The notes under the pieces: model-generated | What the model was told of the DNA's origin: nothing | What the model saw: only the letters and a program-made list of their open reading frames with translations | The model's database searches: none | Assembly (NCBI GenBank): GCA_900546285.1 | Contig: URCJ01000008.1 | Span: forward strand, 1 to 49,021 | Reading direction: 5' to 3' | Length of the DNA: 49,021 nucleotides | Source: an uncultured Solobacterium sp. | GTDB lineage: Bacteria; Bacillota_I; Bacilli_A; Erysipelotrichales; Erysipelotrichaceae | Program-made: the position numbers and the translations under genes | Shown: piece after piece, positions 41,062 through 49,021 of the stretch | Layout: each line of letters begins with the position of its first letter | Numbering within the stretch: position 1 is the first letter of the stretch

Positions 41062-42604
41062 AATATCCTTGTTTCTTAAAATAATCCGCAATCTCAAGAA
41101 TTAAATCCTTAGAAGCGATATGAGATGAATGGCCACCTTTCTTAAACGTTACGGAATAGCCATCATACTTGTACTTCTCTAAAGTCTCGGTAATATCCCA
41201 TTGAGACAAGTTCAAATAAAAGTTATCCATATCACCACCTCTTAAATGAATCTTACCCTTAAGATCCTTCATAATCTCTTTATGATGTTTCTTTAAATAA
41301 ACATTTAAATCATAATTATCATGCCAATACTTAACAACTTTACGATTAATCTTACCAGTAAATGGATCAAAGACATTCATAGGATAGCCATCTTCTCCAA
41401 CCGGAGAATATACAGCCTCCCAAATACCCCATTGACCCTGTCCATGGGCTTTATCACCACCTAGTGCTAATTCATAATCATTCTCATCCTTAACCGTCCA
41501 AATAACATTACCCTTGGTATCACGATAAGCAGGTCTTTCTACCTTACACCATTCATGATTTAAATAATAGGCATTGTCATCATTATATAAATCAATTAAT
41601 TGAAAACCATGGAAATCCATACCATCAGGACAAAATGGCCAAGTACCACCAAAGAACTTTGGATAGAAAAGTTGTAAAGCCATAGACTCCCAACCACCAG
41701 TAGAACCACCAGCCAAAGCACGGGCACCACTTTCCCTATAACCGCCAAACATTTCTTCAATATAAGGTATAGCCTCGGTTACTAACGCATCACCATAGGG
41801 ACCCAAATTAGCTGAATTAACATGATAAGAATCATCATAGAAAATATTCGCATCTCTAAAAGACACAATAATCATCTCAGGCGCTTCATTATCCCAAAAT
41901 TCTGTAAATTCTTTATCACTTTCTTCATCATGACCATAACGCAAAGGAACTCTATCCTTTGGCCAATGACCTTGCCAATAAAGAATTGGATACTTTTTAG
42001 ACGCATCATAATTACGTGGCAATAAGACATTAGCACCAAAATACATATCATGATTCCAGAAGTCTGATAATAACTTAGAATGTATCTTTACATACTTAAT
42101 ATTTTCCTTATCTTCATAATTACCTTGTTGAGTCACTATGCCTTCTTTTAATTCATAAGGTAATTCTATTTCCTTATCTAAAGTTAAACTAATCTCTTGT
42201 TTACCATAGTTAACAGTAAGCACATCACTATAAAGATTATATGGATTCTCCTTAAAATTGCCACCGCCACCATGATCCTCCATGCCATAAACAGTATAGC
42301 CATCACTTCTTTCATACTTTGAATATTTAATAAAGAAAGCTTGAACTTCTAACTTCTTATGGGGAATTTCTTCAAATTTAAAGGGCCAACCTAAAATATG
42401 ATTAGCTTGTTCTAATAAATCAATCTCATCACCTGGCATTAAGCCATAGAATGTAACTCCAAAGAAAGGACAACCATCATTTAAAGAAATACGATTAAAT
42501 AATTGCTTATCCTTTTTCTTATTCGGCTTATCTACAATAAATAGTAAACGACCATTTAATTTTTCTTTTATTGTTTCTGGAACCTTAATTTTAATTGAAA
42601 ACAT
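41060..42604 (-). CDS. Putative intracellular esterase (alpha/beta hydrolase)
   Basis: A 514-residue protein without a signal peptide. The N-terminal 190 residues are beta-rich with no clear family; the rest resembles the esterase D/CE1 group: a VLLPRNYDASKKYPILYWQGHW opening, nucleophile elbow AGGSTGGWES with the Ser, and a late FKKGGHSSH that may hold the catalytic His. It is third in lacI-uxaC-esterase, sharing one base with uxaC (TAATG), so it is likely to remove an ester from a uronate-containing substrate inside the cell. The substrate is inferred. Confidence 0.75.
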   Translation of the reverse strand: MFSIKIKVPETIKEKLNGRLLFIVDKPNKKKDKQLFNRISLNDGCPFFGVTFYGLMPGDEIDLLEQANHILGWPFKFEEIPHKKLEVQAFFIKYSKYERSDGYTVYGMEDHGGGGNFKENPYNLYSDVLTVNYGKQEISLTLDKEIELPYELKEGIVTQQGNYEDKENIKYVKIHSKLLSDFWNHDMYFGANVLLPRNYDASKKYPILYWQGHWPKDRVPLRYGHDEESDKEFTEFWDNEAPEMIIVSFRDANIFYDDSYHVNSANLGPYGDALVTEAIPYIEEMFGGYRESGARALAGGSTGGWESMALQLFYPKFFGGTWPFCPDGMDFHGFQLIDLYNDDNAYYLNHEWCKVERPAYRDTKGNVIWTVKDENDYELALGGDKAHGQGQWGIWEAVYSPVGEDGYPMNVFDPFTGKINRKVVKYWHDNYDLNVYLKKHHKEIMKDLKGKIHLRGGDMDNFYLNLSQWDITETLEKYKYDGYSVTFKKGGHSSHIASKDLILEIADYFKKQGY

Positions 42605-43992
42605 TATTTAATCTCCTTATCAAATCCAAAGTATTTAAGCGCATTGTTGTAAGAAATGTCCTCAACTAATTCTCTCAAATTATCTTCATCATATGGATAC
42701 TCACCATTTTCAACTAAGCTACCAATATAATTGCACATAATCCTTCTAAAATATTCATGTCTTGGATAAGATATAAAACTTCTAGAATCTGTAAGCATTC
42801 CTACAAAATTGCCTAACAAGCCACCATTGGCCAATGAATTCATTTGTTTAAGCATACCAGTCTTATTATCATTAAACCACCAAGCACTACCATGTTGAAT
42901 CTTAGCTACACAATCATCATTTTGGAAACAACCAATTATTGTATCTATAAGCTCATCATCATTAGGATTCAAACTATATAAGATAGTCTTAGGCAAACCA
43001 TTTAAATTCATATGATCAATTAATTTAACCATCTTATCAGCAGGTGCATAATTATTAATTGAATCATAGCCAGTATCAGGAGCGCTAATTAAACTATTAT
43101 TATTTCTTAAACAACCAAAATGAAGTTGCATCACAATGCCCTTTTCACGATATTTCTTAGAAAAATATAACAACATATAAGTCTTGTAGGCATCAACCTC
43201 TTTTTGACTTAAAATTTCATTATTCATAGCCTTCAAGAAAATATCTTCTACATTGCCTTCTTCATACATCAAATAATCTAGACCATGATCTGCAACCAAA
43301 CAACCCTTAGATACAAAATAATCAATTCTTGTATCTAATGCCTTTAATAAGGAATCTAAAGATTCAATTTTTACATTTGAAACATCAGATAACTTATCAA
43401 TATAATCCTTAAATCCTTCTTTGTTGATATTTACAACCTTATCTGGTCTAAAAGCCGGTAAGACAACTGTAGAAAATTCTTTATCTTCTTTGATTAAATC
43501 ATGATACTTTAAATCATCAATGGGATCATCAGTAGTACATAAAAGTTTTACATTAGAATCGCTTATAATCTTTTTAGCCGACATTGTCTTTAACTTTTCG
43601 TTGCAAAGTTCAAACACTTCCTTGCAAGTCTTACTATTTAAGACTCCATCATAACCAAAATATCTTTTTAGTTCCAAGTGTGACCAATGATATACAGGAT
43701 TACCGATAGCCTTTTCTAAAGTCTTGGCAAAATAGTAGAATTTTTCAAAATCACTACCATCGCCTGTAATATATTTTTCATTAACACCATTAGCCCTCAT
43801 CAAACGCCACTTATAATGATCACCACCAAGCCATAGTTTTGTTATTGAAGAGAACTTTTTATCCTCAGCAATTTCTTTTGGTGAAATATGACAATGATAA
43901 TCCACAATAGGCATCTTGGCTGCATAATCAAAATATAATTTCTTACTTACTTCATTTTCTAATAAGAAATCTTCATCCATAAACTTTTTCAT
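42604..43992 (-). CDS. uxaC: Glucuronate/galacturonate isomerase
   Basis: Metal-dependent isomerase of the amidohydrolase fold converting D-glucuronate to fructuronate (or galacturonate to tagaturonate). 462 residues: FMDEDFLLENEVSKKLY start, the metal pair in PIVDYHCHISPKEI, WLGGDHYKWRLMRANG, MQLHFGCLRNNN and GMLTDSRSFISYPRHEYFRR. The start overlaps the lacI stop by 4 bases (ATGA). Downstream steps are UxaA and UxaB across the divergent promoter; kdgK and kdgA are not in the window. Confidence 0.96.
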   Translation of the reverse strand: MKKFMDEDFLLENEVSKKLYFDYAAKMPIVDYHCHISPKEIAEDKKFSSITKLWLGGDHYKWRLMRANGVNEKYITGDGSDFEKFYYFAKTLEKAIGNPVYHWSHLELKRYFGYDGVLNSKTCKEVFELCNEKLKTMSAKKIISDSNVKLLCTTDDPIDDLKYHDLIKEDKEFSTVVLPAFRPDKVVNINKEGFKDYIDKLSDVSNVKIESLDSLLKALDTRIDYFVSKGCLVADHGLDYLMYEEGNVEDIFLKAMNNEILSQKEVDAYKTYMLLYFSKKYREKGIVMQLHFGCLRNNNSLISAPDTGYDSINNYAPADKMVKLIDHMNLNGLPKTILYSLNPNDDELIDTIIGCFQNDDCVAKIQHGSAWWFNDNKTGMLKQMNSLANGGLLGNFVGMLTDSRSFISYPRHEYFRRIMCNYIGSLVENGEYPYDEDNLRELVEDISYNNALKYFGFDKEIK

Positions 43993-44978
43993 AGCTTTGT
44001 ACTACCCCTTTCAATAAATTCGCAATCAATAACTTGTTTCTTAGAAACTTTTTCATTATTGATAACTTTTAATAATGTGTTTACCGCAATATCACATAAA
44101 TCTTTAATCTTAGAATCAATAGAACTTAATTCTTTAACAGAACATAGGCACAATTCAGAATTGTTGTAGCCAATAACACTTACTTTATCTTCAACACCCC
44201 TAGAATAAGCTAATTTTAAGGCACCGATCGCCATCGCATCATCAGATGCGATAACCCCATCAAATTCAATGTTTCTTTCTTCTAAAATTTTGTAAGTATC
44301 CATTATAGAATTAGGCACAAAAATCAAATTATTCTTATCGATCAAAATACCATTATCTTTTAAAGCCAACTCAAAACCTTGCATCTTCTTCTTCAAACTA
44401 TAGGAATATGAATCAAACAAGAAAATAATTTTCTTCCTGCCCTGTTTAATAAGCATATCAGTAGCCTTATATACAGCCTTTTTATTATCAGTTAAGACAC
44501 AATAGATATTTTCGTAATTAAGATAACCATTGATTAAGATTACTGGCATCTTCAACGCTGCATCCTTTAGATATTCAATATCCTTATTACCATGATCCTT
44601 GGCATAGTTAGAACCAACCAAAAATAGAGCATCAATCCTTCTATCTATCAAAGATTTAACACATTCAACTTTAGATTCAAAATCATAACCTGAACACATC
44701 AAGATACAATCATAGCCATAGCTCCTTAATTGTTTCTCTAGAAAAGAAACCCCCTTAGCCATATATCTATCCGCAATATTAGGGCACATAATACCAACTA
44801 CCATTGACTGTTCTAGATTTAAACTGCGCGCAAAAACATTAGGCTTATAACCATAGGCAGCCATAACATCTTCAACCTTTTTCTTGGTCTTTTCACTGAC
44901 TCTATCGCTACCATTTATTACTCTAGACACGGTCGCAATAGATACTTTTGATAATTTCGCAATGTCGTAAATGTTCAT
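43989..44978 (-). CDS. LacI-family regulator of hexuronate genes (ExuR/KdgR-like)
   Basis: A 329-residue repressor: HTH and hinge helix MNIYDIAKLSKVSIATVSRV followed by VMAAYGYKPN, then a periplasmic-binding-protein-like ligand domain. It leads the uxaC-esterase operon and is divergent from uxaA-uxaB. Near-identical palindromes lie just upstream of its own start and of uxaA, so it probably represses both directions until a uronate intermediate binds. No SD precedes its ATG; operator bases occupy that place. Confidence 0.92.
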   Translation of the reverse strand: MNIYDIAKLSKVSIATVSRVINGSDRVSEKTKKKVEDVMAAYGYKPNVFARSLNLEQSMVVGIMCPNIADRYMAKGVSFLEKQLRSYGYDCILMCSGYDFESKVECVKSLIDRRIDALFLVGSNYAKDHGNKDIEYLKDAALKMPVILINGYLNYENIYCVLTDNKKAVYKATDMLIKQGRKKIIFLFDSYSYSLKKKMQGFELALKDNGILIDKNNLIFVPNSIMDTYKILEERNIEFDGVIASDDAMAIGALKLAYSRGVEDKVSVIGYNNSELCLCSVKELSSIDSKIKDLCDIAVNTLLKVINNEKVSKKQVIDCEFIERGSTKL

Positions 44979-44984
44979 AGTATA

Positions 44985-44998
44985 TGTAAGTAGTTACA
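44985..44998. promoter_or_regulatory. Operator O1 of the hexuronate regulator
   Basis: TGTAAGTAGTTACA, a palindrome with an imperfect centre, 6 bases upstream of the lacI-type start codon. It matches O2 at 13 of 14 positions. Confidence 0.75.
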
Positions 44999-45075
44999 CT
45001 TATACTATTAAAATAACATAAATTAGAAAAAAACTGTAGATTAATCAAATATTTTGTGCTAGATTATAAGTGAAA

Positions 45076-45089
45076 TGTAAGTACTTACA
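45076..45089. promoter_or_regulatory. Operator O2 of the hexuronate regulator
   Basis: TGTAAGTACTTACA, a perfect 14-bp palindrome, 13 bases before the uxaA start and overlapping the likely transcription start. Centre-to-centre distance to O1 is 91 bases. Confidence 0.8.
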
Positions 45090-45102
45090 CAAAGGAGAAA
45101 AT

Positions 45103-46581
45103 ATGAACAGTTTCATTAAAATTAATCCCCTTGATGATGTGGCAGTAGCCCTAAGTCCTCTAAATAAAGGAAGTCAATTAGATGTTGATGGAAATATCGT
45201 CACACTAATTGAAGATATTCCCCAAGGACATAAGTTTTCATTAAGAGACATTAAAGAAAAAGAGCCTATTATTAAGTATGGTTATCCAATTGGCAATGCG
45301 ACTAAAGATATTTTAAAAGGTAGTCATGTCCATACTCATAATCTAAAAACAGGTTTGAATGATTTACTAGAATATACATATAATCCTAATTTTAAGGAAT
45401 TAGAAGCTAGTGAAAAGAGAACTTTTAAAGGTTATTTAAGAGAAAATGGTAAAGTAGGCGTAAGAAATGAAATATGGATTATTCCAACTGTTGGTTGTAT
45501 GAATTCTGTTGCTTCTTTAATTGAAGAAAAGGCCCAATCTTTAATTAAAGGAAGTGTTGAAGCTATCTACGCCTTTAGACACCCATATGGCTGTTCCCAA
45601 ATGGGCGATGACCAAGAAAACACAAGAGAAATCCTAGCCGATTTAATCAATCATCCAAACGCTGGTGGTGTACTTGTGTTAGGACTTGGCTGTGAAAATT
45701 CTAATATCGATGTTTTAAAGCCATATATTAATAACGATAGTAACAGAATTAAGTATCTAGTTGCCCAAGAATATGATGATGAAGTAAGCAAGGCCTTAGA
45801 ATTAATTGAAGAGCTAGTGACAAAATGTGCTAATGATAAAAGAGAAGATGTTGATGTAAGTAAACTTGTCATTGGTATGAAATGTGGTGGTTCTGATGGA
45901 CTATCAGGAATTAGTGCCAATCCTACTGTTGGTGCTTTCTCAGATTTGTTAATTTCTAAAGGTGGCACAACTATTTTAACTGAAGTGCCTGAGATGTTTG
46001 GAGCTGAAACTATCTTAATGAATAGATGTAAAGACATAAAAACATTTGATAAGACTGTAAAATTGATTAATGATTTTAAGGCATATTTTAAGGCTCATAA
46101 TCAAACAATCTACGAAAATCCTTCTCCTGGTAATAAACAAGGCGGTATTTCTACTCTTGAAGATAAATCACTTGGTTGTACACAAAAATCAGGTAATGCG
46201 AAAGTAACTGATGTCTTAGAATATGGAAGACAAGTATGCACAAAAGGCTTAAACCTATTAAGCGCACCAGGAAACGACTTGGTAGCTGCCACTGCCCTAG
46301 CTGCCTCTGGAGCCCAAATCGTCTTATTCACAACCGGAAGAGGAACACCATTCGCATCTCCCGTTCCTACAGTAAAGATTTCAAGTAATTCTAATCTTTA
46401 CAATAAGAAAAACAATTGGATAGACTTCAACTGTGGCAAGTTAGTAGAAGGCACATCACTAAAAGATTTATCAAACGAACTATTTGAATATGTCTTAGAC
46501 GTTGCCAGTGGTAAAGAAGTGAAGAGCGAAGAAAACAAGTATCATGATTTAGCGATATTCAAGAAGGGTGTAACCCTATAA
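45103..46581 (+). CDS. uxaA: Altronate dehydratase
   Basis: Dehydrates D-altronate to 2-keto-3-deoxygluconate. The start at 45103 follows AAAGGAG; about 492 residues. The N-terminal SAF domain (MNSFIKINPLDDVAVAL to about 95) is followed by the catalytic domain with RHPYGCSQMGDD, LGLGCENSNID, KCGGSDGLSGISANP, EMFGAE and GNKQGGISTLEDKS, holding the iron-binding residues. First gene of the plus-strand uxaA-uxaB pair; no fusion or truncation. Confidence 0.96.
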   Translation: MNSFIKINPLDDVAVALSPLNKGSQLDVDGNIVTLIEDIPQGHKFSLRDIKEKEPIIKYGYPIGNATKDILKGSHVHTHNLKTGLNDLLEYTYNPNFKELEASEKRTFKGYLRENGKVGVRNEIWIIPTVGCMNSVASLIEEKAQSLIKGSVEAIYAFRHPYGCSQMGDDQENTREILADLINHPNAGGVLVLGLGCENSNIDVLKPYINNDSNRIKYLVAQEYDDEVSKALELIEELVTKCANDKREDVDVSKLVIGMKCGGSDGLSGISANPTVGAFSDLLISKGGTTILTEVPEMFGAETILMNRCKDIKTFDKTVKLINDFKAYFKAHNQTIYENPSPGNKQGGISTLEDKSLGCTQKSGNAKVTDVLEYGRQVCTKGLNLLSAPGNDLVAATALAASGAQIVLFTTGRGTPFASPVPTVKISSNSNLYNKKNNWIDFNCGKLVEGTSLKDLSNELFEYVLDVASGKEVKSEENKYHDLAIFKKGVTL

Positions 46582-46590
46582 GGAGGTAAT

Positions 46591-48096
46591 ATGGAAACAC
46601 TAAGTTATAAAGTATTAGAAGAAAAAGGTTATGATGGTTACTTATTAAAAGAAGCACCTGAGCGTATCTTACAATTCGGTGAAGGAAATTTCTTAAGAGC
46701 CTTTGTCGATTATTTTGTGGATGTTATGAACGAAAAAGCTAACTTCAATTCCAAGGTAGTCTTAGTTCAGCCTATTGCCAACAAAGATAATGGCTTTAAA
46801 TTAAATGAAGTAATTAATTCTCAAGAAGGCTTATACGATTTATATCTAAGAGGCTTTAAGGATGGTGAAAAAGTAAATGAAAAGAGAATCATCTCATGTG
46901 TTAGCCGTTGTTTAAACATTTATTCTGATTATGATGAAGTATATGCATGTGCTAAAAACCCTGATTTACGTTTCATTGTATGTAACACTACCGAAGCTGG
47001 TATCGCCTATGATCCATCTTGTAAATTTGAAGATTACCCAGCATCTAGCTATCCTGCTAAATTAACTAAGTTTTTGTATGAAAGATATTTGAACTTCAAA
47101 AACGAAAAAGGTAAAGGTTTTATTATTCTTGCATGTGAGCTAATCGATGACAATGGTAAGAAACTTGAAGAATATGTATTACAACACGCTAGTGATTGGA
47201 ACTTAGGCGAAGACTTTATCAATTGGGTAAAAGAAGAAAATATCTTCTGTTCAACATTGGTAGATAGAATTGTTACAGGTTACCCTAGAAATGAAGCAGA
47301 AACTATCAACAACGAAAATGGTTATATCGATAATATTATTGATACTGGTGAAATCTTTGGTTTCTGGGTAATTGAAGGTCCTGATTCTATTAAGGATGAA
47401 TTCCCATGTGAAAAAGCTAATCTTCCAATTCTTATTTGTAAAGATCATAAACCATATAAACAAAGAAAAGTACGTATCTTAAATGGTGCTCATACTTCTT
47501 TTGTCCTAGGTGCCTATGAGGCTGGTCAAAACATTGTAAGGGACTGTATGAATGATGAAGTGATTTCCAAGTTCATGAATAAAACTTTATTTGATGAAGT
47601 AATTCCTACTTTAACTTTAGCGAAAGAAGACTTAGAACAATTTGCCGCTTCTGTAATTGATCGTTTTAAGAATCCGTTCATTGATCATCAATTATTAAGT
47701 ATTTCATTAAATTCAACTTCAAAGTGGAAAGCAAGAGTAATGCCATCACTTCTTGGTTATGTAGAAAAATTTAATAAATTGCCAGAATGTATCACTGCTA
47801 GTTTCGCCTTCTATATCAAGTTCTATCAAGGACAAGAATTAACTGATAAAGGTCTAGTAGCTCATAGAGAAAATGGTGACGAATATATTATTTCTGATGA
47901 TAAGGAAGTCCTTGAATTCTACTATAATCATAAAGATGATGATGTAAAGACACTAGCACATGCAGTAGCATCAAATACTTCATTCTGGGGTCAAGATTTA
48001 ACTTTAATACCTGGTTTTGAAGAAGCTGTTGTTAAGTATCTAAACGATATCAACAACAACGGTGCTTATAGTGTGATGAAAGAAGTTATTAAATAA
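46591..48096 (+). CDS. uxaB: Tagaturonate reductase (altronate oxidoreductase)
   Basis: NADH-dependent reductase of the mannitol dehydrogenase family turning tagaturonate to altronate. 501 residues: ILQFGEGNFLRAFVDYFVD (cofactor loop), CSTLVDRIVTGYP, KVRILNGAHTSFV with the catalytic Lys region, and NPFIDHQLLSISLNSTSKWKAR. AAGGAGGT precedes the ATG, 9 bases after uxaA. With UxaC and UxaA it completes the galacturonate branch; fructuronate would need UxuB/UxuA elsewhere. Confidence 0.94.
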   Translation: METLSYKVLEEKGYDGYLLKEAPERILQFGEGNFLRAFVDYFVDVMNEKANFNSKVVLVQPIANKDNGFKLNEVINSQEGLYDLYLRGFKDGEKVNEKRIISCVSRCLNIYSDYDEVYACAKNPDLRFIVCNTTEAGIAYDPSCKFEDYPASSYPAKLTKFLYERYLNFKNEKGKGFIILACELIDDNGKKLEEYVLQHASDWNLGEDFINWVKEENIFCSTLVDRIVTGYPRNEAETINNENGYIDNIIDTGEIFGFWVIEGPDSIKDEFPCEKANLPILICKDHKPYKQRKVRILNGAHTSFVLGAYEAGQNIVRDCMNDEVISKFMNKTLFDEVIPTLTLAKEDLEQFAASVIDRFKNPFIDHQLLSISLNSTSKWKARVMPSLLGYVEKFNKLPECITASFAFYIKFYQGQELTDKGLVAHRENGDEYIISDDKEVLEFYYNHKDDDVKTLAHAVASNTSFWGQDLTLIPGFEEAVVKYLNDINNNGAYSVMKEVIK

Positions 48097-48105
48097 AGGC
48101 TATAT

Positions 48106-48151
48106 AAAAGGGGCTGTTACGAAATGACTAATTTCTAACAGTCCTTTCTTT
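48106..48151 (+). terminator. Long hairpin terminator after uxaB
   Basis: AAAGGGGCTGTTA and TAACAGTCCTTT form an imperfect stem, with a second stem (GAAAT/ATTTC) inside, followed by CTTTT. It may also be an inverted-repeat relic of an insertion sequence. Confidence 0.65.
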
Positions 48152-48236
48152 TACTTACAATTTTTAGTGTGGAAAATGGCAAAATACAGGAATAAGTTGG
48201 AAATAATAAGCTACCATACTCGTTTATCATTAAGTC
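48152..48236. other. Gene-free gap before the small reading frame
   Basis: Nothing recognisable is seen between the uxaB hairpin and the small frame, except a TATCAT box (48225-48230) ending 6 bases before the next ATG. Confidence 0.4.
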
Positions 48237-48398
48237 ATGAGGAGTCAATCAATTGAAAGTGCTTATGATGTTATTATTAATGGATTAGTTAAAGGTGGTT
48301 ACACTGCAAAAGAGTCCGAGGAATTAATCACAACTTTTATGGAAGAACAAAGAATCTTAGACGAATTAAGAGATAGCTTACATAGTTTAATTAGTTAA
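48237..48398 (+). CDS. Hypothetical 53-residue protein
   Basis: Not recognised. The frame from ATG 48237 gives a soluble, acidic, helix-prone peptide (starts MRSQSIESAYDVIINGLVKG, contains YTAKESEELI and FMEEQRILDELRDSL), which reads like a real small protein rather than random sequence. No SD precedes the ATG; a GAGGAG run lies just after it, in front of an in-frame ATT. A hairpin AGGGTGTCA/TGACACCCT lies 2 bases after the stop. It sits between uxaB and a transposase relic. Confidence 0.45.
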   Translation: MRSQSIESAYDVIINGLVKGGYTAKESEELITTFMEEQRILDELRDSLHSLIS

Positions 48399-48400
48399 CA

Positions 48401-48420
48401 AGGGTGTCATTTGACACCCT
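48401..48420. repeat. Perfect inverted repeat after the small frame
   Basis: AGGGTGTCA and TGACACCCT separated by two bases. No T-run follows, so it is either a weak terminator or a binding or IS-end sequence. Confidence 0.5.
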
Positions 48421-48457
48421 GTATTAAGTTAACGACGCTCTAATTTCTCGTGTGGGT

Positions 48458-48535
48458 GTGGGTGGACTATAACTTTGTATGTGGCTAGAAAATAGCCACT
48501 TTTTTGATGTATGTGGGTGACTATAAATTTATGTG
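48458..48535 (+). repeat. Imperfect direct repeats flanking a terminator hairpin
   Basis: GTGGGTGGACTATAACTTTG (from 48458) and GTGGGTGACTATAAATTTA (from 48513) are similar, both continuing to ATGTG. Between them lies the hairpin at 48481-48505. This non-coding stretch precedes the transposase relic and is probably the left part of that element. Confidence 0.5.
48481..48505 (+). terminator. Terminator hairpin upstream of the transposase relic
   Basis: GTGGCTA-GAAAA-TAGCCAC followed by TTTTTT. Such hairpins often shield transposase genes from read-through transcription. Confidence 0.8.
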
Positions 48536-48615
48536 TTGTCGGATTTATGGATAAATAAAAATCCTTCCTTATAATGTTTAGCTGACAGGAAAAACAAATA
48601 TGGAAGGAGGAGCTT

Positions 48616-48810
48616 ATGTGACCTAATAGTGTTTTTATCACATCTTTTATAAATTTTAAGTCTAATGATATTGATAATGCCTACTATATTGAAACCAAAC
48701 TAAAAAGAAAGAAATGTTCTTGTGAAATATATGGAGGTAAGCTTATTGATCATGGTGCTTTCAATAAGATCATTAACCATACTAGTTTAAGAGAACATAA
48801 GTACCAATAA
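48616..48810 (+). pseudogene. ISL3-family transposase remnant (N-terminal fragment)
   Basis: A good SD (GGAGGAG) precedes ATG at 48616, but codon 2 is TGA. Beyond it the frame reads PNSVFITSFINFKSNDIDNA, then LKRKKCSCEIYGGKLIDHGA and NKIINHTSLREHKYQ, ending at TAA 48808-48810. This resembles the N-terminal zinc-finger region of ISL3-family transposases (the Lys-Arg-Cys-x-Cys stretch, HG, INH), but only about 60 residues remain and the second Cys of the CxxC pair is degraded. It is dead by both nonsense and truncation. Confidence 0.65.
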
Positions 48811-48813
48811 TAT

Positions 48814-48846
48814 AAAAACCACTTCTATAAATATATAAAAGTGGTT
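48814..48846 (-). terminator. Terminator of the right-edge gene
   Basis: AACCACTT and AAGTGGTT with a 14-base loop, followed by TTTAT on the minus strand. It lies 78 bases after the stop at 48924. Confidence 0.65.
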
Positions 48847-48923
48847 CATCTCTAATTATTTAAACCAACACGGTAGTTTATAGTTATACTTTCAAAAACA
48901 ACACGTCAGTTTAGTATGTCATA

Positions 48924-49021
48924 TTATCTTTTTCTTCTAATAATAAGAATAATTCCACTTATGATAGCTAACCCAACAATAGGTACAACAACCCATATGA
49001 TAGGATTACTATCTTTATGTT
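48924..49021 (-). CDS. C-terminus of a membrane-anchored protein (partial)
   Basis: Only the last 31 residues are in the window. They contain a short hydrophilic start, one hydrophobic helix (IIWVVVPIVGLAIISGIILI) and a final RRKR, the usual stop-transfer end of a surface or exported protein. No LPXTG motif is visible in the available part. The identity cannot be told. Confidence 0.7.
   Translation of the reverse strand, partial: HKDSNPIIWVVVPIVGLAIISGIILIIRRKR

Noticed and set aside
48401..48420. Short inverted repeats as a CRISPR or attachment site
   Set aside because: There is only a single pair, no repeat-spacer array, no cas genes, and no integrase nearby.
48429..48641. 70-residue minus-strand frame near the right end
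   Set aside because: It runs through hairpins and repeats, has a poor ribosome site and no recognisable similarity; it looks like chance coding opposite the IS relic.

Overview
The window looks like a chromosomal segment of a low-GC, anaerobic, fermentative Firmicute, most likely an Erysipelotrichia-type gut bacterium. This is inferred from the strong A/T codon bias, rich Shine-Dalgarno (SD) sites, a T-box, a glmS ribozyme, an L21 leader, Prp-processed L27, a Na+-pumping oxaloacetate decarboxylase and GlpA-like/DUF1667 genes. No rRNA, CRISPR or prophage is present. A relic transposase near the right edge is the only mobile-element trace.

Layout. 0.2-2.7 kb (minus): amino-acid ABC transporter behind a T-box whose specifier best reads CGC (Arg). 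2.7-5.7 kb (minus): cell-wall/division genes divIB, murB, murG and a small membrane protein. 5.8-6.7 kb (plus): thioredoxin reductase. 6.7-10.7 kb (minus): a compact comG competence-pilus operon (comGA to comGG) with efp (EF-P) at its end. 10.7-12.2 kb: MBL-fold hydrolase, rpmG, and a DinJ/YafQ toxin-antitoxin pair. 12.2-16.2 kb: ruvB, ruvA, obg, rpmA, prp and rplU with an L21 leader. 16.2-18.7 kb: a secreted two-module beta-helix protein. 18.8-25.1 kb: birA, oadB, a biotin carrier, oadG, oadA, pckA and bioY. 25.1-27.2 kb: GldA-like dehydrogenase, divergent GntR regulator and a DUF3783-like gene. 27.2-33.3 kb: aspartate-to-threonine pathway in two divergent operons (hom-lysC-asd and thrC-thrB-ACT regulator). 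33.3-36.3 kb: a three-gene GlpA-like flavoprotein module. 36.4-39 kb: two FemAB-type aminoacyltransferases followed by tRNA-Thr(CGU). 39-41 kb: glmS with its ribozyme. 41-48.1 kb: hexuronate catabolism (esterase, uxaC and a LacI regulator on minus; uxaA and uxaB on plus) with twin operators. 48.1-49 kb: a small reading frame, an ISL3-type transposase relic and the C-terminus of a membrane-anchored protein.

How it fits together. PckA and the oxaloacetate decarboxylase form a route from PEP through oxaloacetate to pyruvate that can make ATP and pump Na+; bioY and birA supply its biotin. Cell-wall precursor supply and assembly recur (glmS, murB, murG, divIB, FemAB). Uronate degradation and a cre-like site upstream of pckA fit a carbohydrate fermenter.

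Most interesting signals: EF-P with Met at the position normally carrying the modified Lys/Arg; a nearly mirror-symmetric divergent promoter between hom and thrC; several extended -10 boxes abutting start codons (candidate leaderless mRNAs); the FemAB-FemAB-tRNA-Thr arrangement; and a 110-base overlap of two pilin-like genes. I did not find a clearly undescribed multi-gene defence or mobile system.
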